Source of the DNA: Psychrobacter sp. P11G3
GTDB taxonomy: Bacteria; Pseudomonadota; Gammaproteobacteria; Pseudomonadales; Moraxellaceae
NCBI RefSeq assembly: GCF_001435845.1
Contig: NZ_CM003596.1
Span: forward strand, 3,085,298-3,149,297
Length of the DNA stretch: 64,000 nucleotides
Direction of reading: 5' to 3'
Part shown: in pieces, positions 55,319 to 64,000 of the stretch
Layout: each line of letters begins with the position of its first letter
How positions within the stretch are numbered: position 1 is the first letter of the stretch
Program-made: the position numbers and the translations under genes
The notes under the pieces: model-generated
Database searches by the model: none
Seen by the model: the letters and a program-made list of their open reading frames with translations, nothing else
Told to the model about the DNA's origin: nothing

Positions 55319-55363
55319 CAAAAAAATAGTGACACTCTATTTATTAATTAGAGTATCACTATT
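55319..55363 (-). terminator. Terminator of the alcohol dehydrogenase gene
   Basis: A 15-bp stem with one mismatch (AATAGTGA-C-ACTCTA with TAGAGT-A-TCACTATT), loop of nine bases, and a T-run on the minus strand. Confidence 0.8.
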
Positions 55364-55407
55364 ATTATGCTTATTTAGTGGCTACATTTAGTCGCCTATA
55401 GAGACGT

Positions 55408-56409
55408 TTAGTCTCTCTCTAGCACCACTCTATAGCGAGCATTACCACTTTCTAGTCGCTCAAACGCTTCATTAATTTCAGACATTTTGTATGTTTCAGT
55501 GACTGGCTGAATATTGTGTCGCGCAGCAAAATCTAACATTTTGCGTAGCGTCGATGGTGAGCCAACTGGCGAGCCTGATAGACTATTCTGAGCCATAATC
55601 ATTGGTGCAGCCGATATCTCTAATGGCGCTTCTAACAGTCCAACAAAATGCAGCTTACCTTTTGGTCTTAGCGTCTTGATCACAACATCCCAGTTCATAT
55701 CAACGTTCACTGTTGAGATGATTAGATCGAAAGAACCTGCGGCTTTTTCAATTTCGCTATCATCTCTTGAGTTTAGTGAATGGTGAGCGCCCATCTCTTT
55801 TGCTTCCTCCATTTTTGATTCACTGGTAAATGCCGTCACTTCACAGCCCCACGCATTGGCAAACTGCAATGCCAAATGACCCAAACCACCAATACCAATT
55901 ACAGCCACTCTAGAAGTTGGTTTGATGTCGTACTGCATAAGTGGGTTAAACACTGTGACACCGCCACATAACAGTGGTCCTACTGCGTTAAAATCAAGCC
56001 CTTCAGGTATCTTGATGACGCTAGTATCTTTTGCGCGTACTTTATCTGCAAAGCCGCCATGATTACCAATGATCGTGCCTTCTTGCTCAGGGCATAAGTT
56101 ATGATCCCCATCGATGCATAGATCGCAGACGTTGCAATACCCTTTATGCCAGCCAAGTCCGACTTTATCGCCCAATTCTAGATGCTTGACGTGCTTGCCC
56201 TTATTAAGGACTTTACCTGCAACCTCATGTCCACCGACAAACGGATATTGAGTCATACCCCATTCATTTTGCCACATCGATAAATCACTATGGCAGATAC
56301 CGCAGCTATGTACTTCGATTTCTACTTCGTGATCGCCTAGAGCACCTGGGTCATATTCATAAGGCTCAAATTTGCCACCTTTCTCTTGTGCTGCATATGC
56401 GTTAATCAT
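55408..56409 (-). CDS. Zinc-dependent NAD(P) alcohol dehydrogenase
   Basis: A 333-residue medium-chain dehydrogenase of the cinnamyl-alcohol/YahK-Ahr group, which interconverts aldehydes and alcohols. The catalytic zinc ligands are Cys36 (SCGICHSD) and His61-Glu62 (GGHEVAGKV); the structural zinc is held by Cys92, 95, 98 and 106. The nucleotide-binding loop is [14 protein letters not shown]. The substrate cannot be told. It is transcribed alone, with a terminator before the transposon border. Confidence 0.9.
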   Translation of the reverse strand: MINAYAAQEKGGKFEPYEYDPGALGDHEVEIEVHSCGICHSDLSMWQNEWGMTQYPFVGGHEVAGKVLNKGKHVKHLELGDKVGLGWHKGYCNVCDLCIDGDHNLCPEQEGTIIGNHGGFADKVRAKDTSVIKIPEGLDFNAVGPLLCGGVTVFNPLMQYDIKPTSRVAVIGIGGLGHLALQFANAWGCEVTAFTSESKMEEAKEMGAHHSLNSRDDSEIEKAAGSFDLIISTVNVDMNWDVVIKTLRPKGKLHFVGLLEAPLEISAAPMIMAQNSLSGSPVGSPSTLRKMLDFAARHNIQPVTETYKMSEINEAFERLESGNARYRVVLERD

Positions 56410-56693
56410 AGTTATTCCTTATTTTCTAGTTTTTTTAGAGGTTAGTTTATAGAGATTGGTTTATCGTTCTAATAGCTACTTATCTATTAGTAAAATTAAA
56501 ATAGTGCTATAAGAGATAAAAAATTTCTTCAATAAATTTGATTGGACAGACTATAGCAAAAACTGACCCACCTAATCCATTCAACTTACCAGTTTTAGAC
56601 TAACGTCATACAAAGAATCATACTTAGCAGGCAGTAACTCATCAAAAGACTGCTTATCGTCAGAAATATTGCTTGATTACTTATATTGCTTGG

Positions 56694-57629
56694 TTACTTG
56701 TACAGTGCACGCCTTACTCGATAACCTGTCAGTTTTGGCGTTTTCATTACCTGCAATAAAAGACATATTATCATGAGTGACATCCCTAGCCAGCCGATAG
56801 GAGAGAATGTTTCACCGATTATAATGATAGCCAATATAGTGGCTACAATAGGTTCTAATAACGTGATAAGCGTCGCTTTGCTCGCCTCAATCACTCTCAA
56901 CGCTTGACCAAAAAGTAAATAACCAAAGAACATCGGCGCAATTGCCAGATATAGGGCAACGCTTATATGTTTTGCATCCAAAAACAGGTTTTCCCCTGTT
57001 AATAATAATGATGGCAACAATAAGATTGCCGACAGACCAAACATACTGGCCATTGCTGATTTCGAGTTTACCTCGTTCTCTATCATCTGACGTGCTGTCC
57101 ATGAATATGTGGCATAGGTCAATCCTGCAACTAACCCTAACAACACGCCTAGTATTCGATTATTTGCTTGTACGTTTATATCCAAATATTGGGTTTTCCC
57201 TAAAGTCAGCAAAATAACGCCAACCACACCAAATATAAAACTTACCACCCATCGACTAGTGACTATTTTATTGCTAATCAGACGCTCCATGATAACAGTG
57301 AAAAATGGTGCACTGGCAATTGAGATCACTGTACCAATAGCGACACCAGCCAATCTCATAGAGGAATAAAAAGCCAAAGGATAGATAGCAACGCATAGGC
57401 TACCGATGAATAAGAGACTAGGCTGAGAAAGTAGTTTCTGTCTATCGCTTAATAAATTATTCTTAGCATTCAATACTAGCAATACACCGCCTACCCCCAT
57501 CGAAAACGCACCAACGGCTAATGGACTAACGTCAGGTATAAAAGCAGAGGCTGTACCTGTCGTTCCCCAAAGGACACTGGCAGCTATCACACATAAAATA
57601 GCACTTAGACTAGATTTATTCTGCAGCAT
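56694..57629 (-). CDS. EamA/DMT-family transporter
   Basis: A 311-residue inner-membrane protein with ten hydrophobic segments in two EamA halves (about 8-140 and 155-300). AASVLWGTTGTASAF at the start and LLEPIVATILAIIIIGE near residue 260 are typical. Such proteins export amino acids or other metabolites; the substrate is unknown. The ATG at 57,629 with GAGGT upstream is preferred over a start 11 codons earlier. The AraC regulator gene lies 89 bases upstream on the same strand and probably controls it. Confidence 0.87.
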   Translation of the reverse strand: MLQNKSSLSAILCVIAASVLWGTTGTASAFIPDVSPLAVGAFSMGVGGVLLVLNAKNNLLSDRQKLLSQPSLLFIGSLCVAIYPLAFYSSMRLAGVAIGTVISIASAPFFTVIMERLISNKIVTSRWVVSFIFGVVGVILLTLGKTQYLDINVQANNRILGVLLGLVAGLTYATYSWTARQMIENEVNSKSAMASMFGLSAILLLPSLLLTGENLFLDAKHISVALYLAIAPMFFGYLLFGQALRVIEASKATLITLLEPIVATILAIIIIGETFSPIGWLGMSLMIICLLLQVMKTPKLTGYRVRRALYK

Positions 57630-57718
57630 AGTAGCTACCTCTAACGTTATAATGAATAACATTATTATAGAGAGTTACAGACTACTATTTGTGCAGATTG
57701 GACGGTTTGCATGTCTGG

Positions 57719-58429
57719 TTAGACGTGTTTTAATTTGGAAGGGGCAATACCAAAATAATTAGAAAAGCGGCGGCTAAAAGCACTAACATCCGTATAACCA
57801 ACCAGTTCGGCTATGATAGCGATAGGTGAGTCAGTATGTAGTAACAAAGCTTGCGCCTTTTGCATCCTGATCCTTGTGATGTACTCAGTGACGGTTTGGC
57901 TTGTTTGCGATTTGAAGTTCTTTTTAAACTGTGTGGCACTGAGACAAGAGATATCCGCCAACACTTCGACAGAAAGGTTTTTAGCAAAATTGTGGTGAAT
58001 ATATGCGACGACTTCTCTAATTCGAGCGTCATATTGCACAAATAGATTTTGTTGTTCTAGGAGTTTATAAAAGGTATCAAACATCAACTTCTCGACTTCA
58101 GGGTTGATTTGATACCTTAACTGACTCTCTGAAAACGCCAAAAATGCCAACAATGGCGAACTTATAGAAAAGACAATTTGTGATGAATAAAACACATTTT
58201 CTGGCAATAGATCTGTATCCACAACGATAAACTTTGCATTCTCCTCAGCACTAAAGTAGTGCTTTTCATTTGCCTTGACGACAACACATTCGCTTGGGAT
58301 AACCTTTCCAGTATAGCTCCCAACTTCGATATTGATTGCCCCTCGCAAAGGCAAAACAATCTGATGAAAGTCATGAGAATGTCCTCTAGTCTGACGAGTG
58401 TATGACCTAATCGAGAGCGTGTTAATCAT
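57719..58429 (-). CDS. AraC-family transcriptional regulator
   Basis: A 236-residue regulator. The N-terminal cupin-like sensing domain covers about residues 1-120 (HSHDFHQIVLPLRGAINIEV, then ANEKHYFSAEENAKFIVVD), and the two helix-turn-helix motifs lie in the last 100 (LSVEVLADISCLSATQFKKNFK and IAELVGYTDVSAFSRRFSNYFGIAPSKLK). It sits directly upstream of the EamA exporter on the same strand, a common regulator-exporter pair. Confidence 0.9.
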   Translation of the reverse strand: MINTLSIRSYTRQTRGHSHDFHQIVLPLRGAINIEVGSYTGKVIPSECVVVKANEKHYFSAEENAKFIVVDTDLLPENVFYSSQIVFSISSPLLAFLAFSESQLRYQINPEVEKLMFDTFYKLLEQQNLFVQYDARIREVVAYIHHNFAKNLSVEVLADISCLSATQFKKNFKSQTSQTVTEYITRIRMQKAQALLLHTDSPIAIIAELVGYTDVSAFSRRFSNYFGIAPSKLKHV

Positions 58430-58513
58430 TCAGCATTTTCCACATTGCTACTATTGTGTCGTGTCTTGGCTCACTATTTGGTTAGCTATTTGGCTCTCTA
58501 TGAGAAGTGACTA

Positions 58514-61500
58514 TTAGAGGTCACTAGGTTTGCCATGTGGAGCCAACCACTTAGCAAACCATCCTGATAGATCATCCATCAAGGTATAGACGACAGGAAT
58601 AACAACCAAGCTCAATAGCGTAGAGGTCACCAGACCACCCAGTACCGCTGCTGCCATCGGACGCCTAAACGTAGGATCTGCATCACCCCAACCAAATACT
58701 AGGGGCAACATACCTGCACCCATCGCAATAGTTGTCATGATAATAGGCCGTGCACGCTTGCGGCATGCATCTACGATAGCCTCAAAACGCGCCAGCCCTC
58801 GGCGTTGGGCAATCAACGCGTAATCGACCAGCAGGATTGAGTTTTTGGTCGCAATACCCATGAGCATAATAAAACCAATCATCGAAGGCATCGATAAGCT
58901 GCTATTTGTAATAACCAAGCCGACAAACGCCCCACCAATCGACAGAGGTAACGCCATCAGAATGGTAAAAGGCTGCAACAAACGACCAAAAAGTAGAATC
59001 AGCACGCCTAAAATACAAACCACACCGACGGACATCGCAATGATAAAGCCACTAAAGAGGTCTGCCATGTTTTCGGCTTGACCTTGGTCGATAATGGTAA
59101 TCGAAGGCGGCAGTTGCTGCATGGTCGGTACTGCTTTTACCGCCTGTACCAAATCGCCAAGCTCGCCACTCGCAGGTTGTACCGTGATACTAATAGCACG
59201 CTCTCGATCCAGTCTGCTAATTTGTGCAGGCCCAGTGCCAAAGTCTAGCGTAGCAACCTCACCGACGCGCACGCCTTGACCTGCAGGCATAGTACTCGGC
59301 ACGTACAAACCTTCTAGCTGACTAACATTTTGCTTAGCCACATCAGGTAAACGTACAACGATTGGTACTTGACGCGTATCAAGATTGAGCTTGGACAATT
59401 GCTGCTCGTAGTCGCCTACAGTCGCCACACGTAGAGTCGTAGCGATATCTTGCGTGGTCACCCCTTTGTCAGCCATTGCCAATCTATCTGGCGTTACCGT
59501 TAGCTCTTGGCGTGGCAGACTGCGATCACTGGTCACAGCACCTGCACTTGGTAGCCCTCGAATCTCAGACATGATTTTTTGTGCAGTTTGTTCAAGCAGT
59601 TGCGGATTGGTACTGGTTAATGAAAAGTTATAGCCACTCTCACCACCACTCGATAGCCCGACAGTAAACCGTGCTCCTGGCACCTCTTGCATCAGCTTGC
59701 TAATTTTGCGTTCTATCTCTTGCTTGGTGCCTCGTTCTGCACGCGGAGCAAGTACGATATCCAAGCCCGCGATGTTTTCAGCCTTACCGCCGCCACCATC
59801 CGACGCACCCATCGACGCCTGTGCCTCTCCCACTGAGGTAAAGATATTGGTCACCTCAGGCATGGCCAAAATGCGAGCACTCGCTAGTGCCGCCACGCGC
59901 TCAGTATCTGCCAACGACACGTCAGGTGTCAGCTCAATAGCCACTCGAGTTTGATCGATATCATTATCAGGGATAAATGACGTAGGTAGCAGCTTAACTA
60001 AAGCTAGCGATACCACAAATAAAACAAGCGTTGCACCCATGGTTATCCAGCGATGATGTAGGGTCCAAGACACAATCTTAAGATAGTACTTCATTATCGC
60101 GCTTTGTTTTTCGACGTGCTTTTTCTCAGGTCGTAAGATATAAGCTGCCATCATCGGGGTAATCAGGCGAGCTACCATTAGCGAGGCAAAAATTGATAAG
60201 GCAGCTGTCCAACCAAACTGACGGAAAAACTGTCCAACGATACCCCCCATAAAAGCCGTTGGTAAAAACACTGCAATCAAAGTAAAAGTAGTCGCGACAA
60301 CGGCCAGACCGATTTCATCAGCGGCTTCCATCGCCGCTTCATAAGGCGTTTTACCCATACGTAGATGGCGTATAATGTTTTCGACCTCAACGATTGCATC
60401 ATCGACCAGCACCCCAATGACCAGCGATAATGCCAGTAGTGAGATGATATTCAGACTAAAGCCAAACAGATACATACCTAAAAAAGTTGGAATGACTGAT
60501 AGCGGCAAAGCGACCGCGGCAACGATAGTCGCGCGAATATTGCGCAAAAACAGGAAGACTACCACTACAGCCAACAGCCCACCTTCGATGAGCATTCTTA
60601 ACGAAGCTTCATAGTCTTCTGCAATGGGTGTCGCTCGGTCATAGACTTTTTCAATACTGATATTGCCGACATCAGCAGTCAGCTTGGCAAGCTCCTCATC
60701 AACCAGGTCCATCACGTCGACCTCACTGGCACCGCGCGAGCGAGTGATGTTAAATGCCACCACTGTTTGACCGTCTAGCTTAGCAATAGAGCTTGCATCT
60801 GCTGCGCCGTCAGTAATTTTTGCCATACGACCTAAAGCTTGTGTGCCCCCCGTAGGGACAGCCACTTGCAAGTCGTTTAGCTCATTTGCTCGCTCAACGG
60901 CACCGAGAACACGGATGGTCTGAGTCGTATTGCCAACTTCCGCCTCCCCACCAGAACTGTCTTGCTGGATACCAGCGATTTGCTGCGATAATTGCGAAAT
61001 AGAAAACTTCAGACCACTTAACGCAATTGGGTCAGCAGCAACTGTGATTTCACGCTGCAACCCGCCAACACGGCTCACGGTACTAACACCTGGTATATCA
61101 GATAGCCGCTTGGTAACGGTATCATCAACAAACCAAGATAGATCCTCCACGCTCATATTCTCAGCAGCAACAGAGTAAGTAACCACTGGAAAACCAGCAG
61201 TAGATACTTTGGTAATAATAGGATCATTAGCCGCAGCTGGTAGATCACCACGTACTTCACCGACTGCTGACCGCACATCGTCTACCGCTTCTTGAATATC
61301 TTTTTCTAAGGTGAATTCAGTGGCAATGGTCGCCGCACCCGTCTGTAGCGTGGTGCGAATATGACTCACGCCTTCGATACTGGTCAGTTTGTTTTCAATC
61401 TTTTTGGCGATATCGTTTTCGAGCTGTGAGGGCGCGGCACCTGGTAGCGTCACCGTGACCACCACCGCTGGCAAATCTATGTCCGGAAACTGCTGGACTT

Positions 61501-61603
61501 TCATTTTCATGAAACCGTAAATGCCGCCCAGCGTCAGCAGCACAAACAGCAAGATAGCAACGAGCGGGTTCTTTATCGAATAAGCGGAGACGTTTAAGCT
61601 CAT
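58514..61603 (-). CDS. RND efflux permease (HAE1 family)
   Basis: A 1029-residue proton-driven inner-membrane pump with the RND layout: one N-terminal span, a large periplasmic loop, spans 2-7, a second loop, and spans 8-12. VVTVTLPGAAPSQLE at the first loop, VDDAIVEVENIIRHL in span 4 with the paired aspartates expected there, and the GIATKNSILLVDYAL block are typical. It starts four bases inside the adaptor gene (ATGA overlap), so the two are translated together. No outer-membrane channel gene is adjacent; one must be shared from elsewhere. Substrates are unknown, and antibiotic or solvent export is only likely. Confidence 0.92.
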   Translation of the reverse strand: MSLNVSAYSIKNPLVAILLFVLLTLGGIYGFMKMKVQQFPDIDLPAVVVTVTLPGAAPSQLENDIAKKIENKLTSIEGVSHIRTTLQTGAATIATEFTLEKDIQEAVDDVRSAVGEVRGDLPAAANDPIITKVSTAGFPVVTYSVAAENMSVEDLSWFVDDTVTKRLSDIPGVSTVSRVGGLQREITVAADPIALSGLKFSISQLSQQIAGIQQDSSGGEAEVGNTTQTIRVLGAVERANELNDLQVAVPTGGTQALGRMAKITDGAADASSIAKLDGQTVVAFNITRSRGASEVDVMDLVDEELAKLTADVGNISIEKVYDRATPIAEDYEASLRMLIEGGLLAVVVVFLFLRNIRATIVAAVALPLSVIPTFLGMYLFGFSLNIISLLALSLVIGVLVDDAIVEVENIIRHLRMGKTPYEAAMEAADEIGLAVVATTFTLIAVFLPTAFMGGIVGQFFRQFGWTAALSIFASLMVARLITPMMAAYILRPEKKHVEKQSAIMKYYLKIVSWTLHHRWITMGATLVLFVVSLALVKLLPTSFIPDNDIDQTRVAIELTPDVSLADTERVAALASARILAMPEVTNIFTSVGEAQASMGASDGGGGKAENIAGLDIVLAPRAERGTKQEIERKISKLMQEVPGARFTVGLSSGGESGYNFSLTSTNPQLLEQTAQKIMSEIRGLPSAGAVTSDRSLPRQELTVTPDRLAMADKGVTTQDIATTLRVATVGDYEQQLSKLNLDTRQVPIVVRLPDVAKQNVSQLEGLYVPSTMPAGQGVRVGEVATLDFGTGPAQISRLDRERAISITVQPASGELGDLVQAVKAVPTMQQLPPSITIIDQGQAENMADLFSGFIIAMSVGVVCILGVLILLFGRLLQPFTILMALPLSIGGAFVGLVITNSSLSMPSMIGFIMLMGIATKNSILLVDYALIAQRRGLARFEAIVDACRKRARPIIMTTIAMGAGMLPLVFGWGDADPTFRRPMAAAVLGGLVTSTLLSLVVIPVVYTLMDDLSGWFAKWLAPHGKPSDL

Positions 61604-62892
61604 GACTGTGCCTGCACTGGCTTACTGGTTTGAGACACACCGTCAACAACACGTACTAGGTCACCGTCATTTAAGAAGCTGCCGCCCTGTTTTACGATAC
61701 GACTGTCACTTGGCAAAGGCTCTAGCACTGCTACGCTCTCGCCCAATCGCTCACCCAATGTCACTCGCTGCTGCTTGATACGTCCCATCGATCGATCATC
61801 TCGAGTAGTCGATTCGGTAACGAGCATCACATAATCATAACCATCATTACTGACTACTGCGCTATTAGGAATCGTTTGCGTACTGGTACTTCCTAATAGG
61901 AATTCACCTGTTTGATACATGCCTGCACGTATCTTTGAGTTGGCAGCTAGGCTAGCATAAATCGTAATTTGGCGGTTGTTGTCTGCGGTTGGTGCGATGC
62001 GGTTTACTTGCCCCATCACTGTATCACCACCCGGCAGACTGACTTGTACAGGCGTACCGACGTCTATATCACCGACAAGCTTAGGATCTATATCTGCTCG
62101 CCATTCCAAAACCCCGCCTTTGATAATCGTAAATAGTGGATCCCCGCCTGCCACCTGCCCGACTTCTACCATTTTTTCACTGATAATACCGCTGACAGGA
62201 GCGACGACTTTTGCGTTCTCTAATGTTAAACGCTGATTACTCAAACGAGCTTTAGACGCTTGCAAAGAAGCTCTCGCACGGACTTCCGAAGTACGGTAGC
62301 GATCGGCTTCTTGTTTGCTAATGGCATCGATATCGATCAATGGCAGCACACGTGCAGCATCAGCGCTGGCATTGGCAAGGGTAGCTTCCGCTTCTGCAAC
62401 ATCTGCTTGCGCTTGTAGCACTTGCTGCTTCATAGCGTCCGTATCGAACACGGCTAAGACTTGACCTACTCTAACGCGGTCGCCTTCTTCGACCAAAATA
62501 CGCTCGATAGCCACACCATTGACTTTTGCACTGACATTCGCAGTATCTTTAGCATTGATGGTTCCATCGGCACTGAGCGTGCTGCCGATATCATTTTGGC
62601 TTGGACTAACTGTTTCTACTGAGAGTACTGATTGCTCAATACTGGCGTCACTGCCGGTTGCTTGATCGTTTGCGACAGAATTAGCAGTTGCTGACTCATC
62701 TGCAGCGGCATTACTATCATTGCCCCAGTACTTCCCAAGCAGCACCCCTATCACTAGCACGGCTGCCAATACGGGCCACAACCATATTGGTGGTTTTGCA
62801 GATGGTCTTTGAGATAAAGTGTCAGTTTGACGATATGGCGGCAACTCAGATTCAGCTGACGGCTTAGGATGGGTTTCTTCAAAATCGCTCAT
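61600..62892 (-). CDS. RND periplasmic adaptor (membrane fusion protein)
   Basis: A 430-residue adaptor that links the RND permease to an outer-membrane channel. It has a cytoplasmic N-terminus, one membrane anchor (about residues 35-53, IWLWPVLAAVLVIGVLLG) instead of a lipobox, a barrel-lipoyl split domain (GVAIERILVEEGDRVRVGQVLAVFD; VVAPVSGIISEKMVEVGQVAGG) around a helical hairpin (about 155-215), and a beta-barrel C-terminal half. It overlaps the permease gene by four bases. Confidence 0.92.
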   Translation of the reverse strand: MSDFEETHPKPSAESELPPYRQTDTLSQRPSAKPPIWLWPVLAAVLVIGVLLGKYWGNDSNAAADESATANSVANDQATGSDASIEQSVLSVETVSPSQNDIGSTLSADGTINAKDTANVSAKVNGVAIERILVEEGDRVRVGQVLAVFDTDAMKQQVLQAQADVAEAEATLANASADAARVLPLIDIDAISKQEADRYRTSEVRARASLQASKARLSNQRLTLENAKVVAPVSGIISEKMVEVGQVAGGDPLFTIIKGGVLEWRADIDPKLVGDIDVGTPVQVSLPGGDTVMGQVNRIAPTADNNRQITIYASLAANSKIRAGMYQTGEFLLGSTSTQTIPNSAVVSNDGYDYVMLVTESTTRDDRSMGRIKQQRVTLGERLGESVAVLEPLPSDSRIVKQGGSFLNDGDLVRVVDGVSQTSKPVQAQS

Positions 62893-63437
62893 GATAACTC
62901 TCTGTAGGTACAGTCAATATTGAAATACTCGATATAAAATGACTAAAAATATCAATCAGTCACAGCAATAATAAAAAGTGGCACGCAATCGAAGCAATGT
63001 TTGGACAGCCTGATATAGGGCTATGAGCGTTACTTACAGAGAGTATTACGATGTTCTCTAAAGCACTGTTTATTATTATAATAGTTCATCAAATTATCGA
63101 GAATAGCATATATTTAGTCATCATCTTATTTTTATATATAGCGTCTAGCGTTCATAGATTTAATTGAAACTTAGACCGAATATCTGTGCAATGTTCAAGG
63201 CATATCGACCAATTTAAAGAAATAAGAGCGCGTATAGCCAGTCGCTGAATATCTGATGTGTTCAACGACTGACTATGGATGGAGTGTTGTCTATAAATAA
63301 CTTTAACCTTGCGGCCATACTATTTGCCGATAATTAGAAATGTGTTCAATGACGCACTGAACCTACTTGCCAATACCGGTACTACACACTAAACACTGAT
63401 CACTAGACACTGGGTACTAAGCACTGATTACCAGACA
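62893..63437. other. Intergenic region between the efflux operon and recG
   Basis: 545 bases. It holds the promoter region of the efflux operon (minus strand) and the 3' flank of recG. At about 63,390-63,447 there is a degenerate tandem repeat, roughly 27 bases long, of CACTGAT-type and AGACACT-type units. No credible reading frame or T-run terminator was found. Confidence 0.5.
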
Positions 63438-64000
63438 CTAGGCATTGGTATAGCGACTTGCCTCAGGCATCCAGCGATGAATCAATTGACTAACATCTGC
63501 TTTTCGTGCAGGGTCTGCTATCAAATGCTTCGCTAACCGCTGAGCAATGGCAAATAATTGCTCATCACGGATCAAATCAGCCAAATAGTAGCCAACGTTA
63601 CCCGTTTGACGTTTGCCTAACAGCTCTCCTGGCCCACGTAGCTCTAAGTCTTTTTGGGCAATGACAAAACCATCGGTACTATCGCGTAGGACATTTAGTC
63701 GCTCAGTACCTGTCTCCGATAGCGGCTTTTGATATAACAGTACACAGAAGCTTTTGGTCGAGCCACGTCCGACTCGCCCGCGCAGCTGATGTAATTGTGA
63801 TAGTCCCAAACGCTCTGCATTTTCGATAACCATCAATGACGCATTGGGTACATCGACCCCTACCTCGATGACAGTCGTCGCAATCAACAAATCCAAATTA
63901 CCTGCTTTGAACTCTTGCATGATGGCTTGCTTATCAGCAGACTTCATTTTGCCATGCACCAGTCCAATACGAATATCTAGACGTTCATTTAAGTCTTCAT
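63438..64000 (-). CDS. recG: ATP-dependent DNA helicase RecG (C-terminal part)
   Basis: The 3' end of a gene that runs off the window; the frame stays open to base 64,000. About 187 residues are visible: the second RecA domain with HGKMKSADKQAIMQEFKAG, helicase motif V ATTVIEVGVDVPNA, motif VI QLRGRVGRGSTKSF, and the RecG C-terminal block LRGPGELLGKRQTGN. RecG remodels stalled replication forks and Holliday junctions. The true start lies outside the window. Confidence 0.93.
   Translation of the reverse strand, partial: EDLNERLDIRIGLVHGKMKSADKQAIMQEFKAGNLDLLIATTVIEVGVDVPNASLMVIENAERLGLSQLHQLRGRVGRGSTKSFCVLLYQKPLSETGTERLNVLRDSTDGFVIAQKDLELRGPGELLGKRQTGNVGYYLADLIRDEQLFAIAQRLAKHLIADPARKADVSQLIHRWMPEASRYTNA

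Overview
The window looks like a chromosomal segment of a Psychrobacter-type gammaproteobacterium (Moraxellaceae). This rests on protein character, on a division/cell-wall cluster that runs rsmH-ftsL-ftsI-murE-murF-mraY with no mraZ, and on the housekeeping order ribH-nusB-thiL-pgpA and glmU-glmS. No species can be named from sequence alone.

Layout. 1-4.8 kb: small genes (an acidic hypothetical protein, a secreted DNA/RNA nuclease, a lipoprotein, a secreted His/Lys/Asn-rich mini-protein), tRNA-Ser(GGA) and rlmA. 4.9-13.5 kb: the dcw cluster on the minus strand. 13.7-17.1 kb: gltX, a small DUF3223-like protein, tRNA-Ala(GGC), tRNA-Glu(TTC) and a LysE-type exporter. 17.2-26.6 kb: acnA, a DUF3025 protein, a membrane hydrolase, a SEC-C protein, two paralogous class II glutamine amidotransferases around a DUF2007 protein, and thrB. 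26.6-34.4 kb: hisF, ribH, nusB, thiL, pgpA, glmU and glmS on the plus strand.

34,465-55,124 is a complete Tn7 transposon of 20,660 bp. It sits 25 bp past the glmS stop codon, has 5-bp target duplications (CCTGA) on both sides, near-identical 26-bp ends, three tandem TnsB-type sites at the right end and three dispersed ones at the left, and tnsABCDE. Its cargo is a defence island: a type I restriction-modification system (hsdR-hsdM-hsdS), a small secreted protein, a DRT2-type antiviral reverse transcriptase with an upstream structured RNA, a PLD-nuclease/J-domain fusion preceded by a leucine-rich-repeat protein, and an XRE regulator divergent from an unrecognised zinc-ribbon protein. The glmS terminator has been pushed to the far side of the element.

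The most interesting signal is upstream of the reverse transcriptase. The RNA has its own promoter, a 5' hairpin, two further stem-loops and a potential pseudoknot. Its complement holds a stop-free frame. If the cDNA jumps between two UGU triplets 138 nt apart (46 codons), tandem copies would create a TTGACA/17-nt/TGC-TATGCT promoter, a GAAGGAG ribosome site and an ATG, all in one endless frame. None of this exists in that order in the genome. It is what the DRT2 'neo' mechanism predicts.

55.4-64 kb returns to chromosome: a zinc alcohol dehydrogenase, an EamA exporter with an AraC regulator, an RND efflux pair and the 3' part of recG, which runs off the window.
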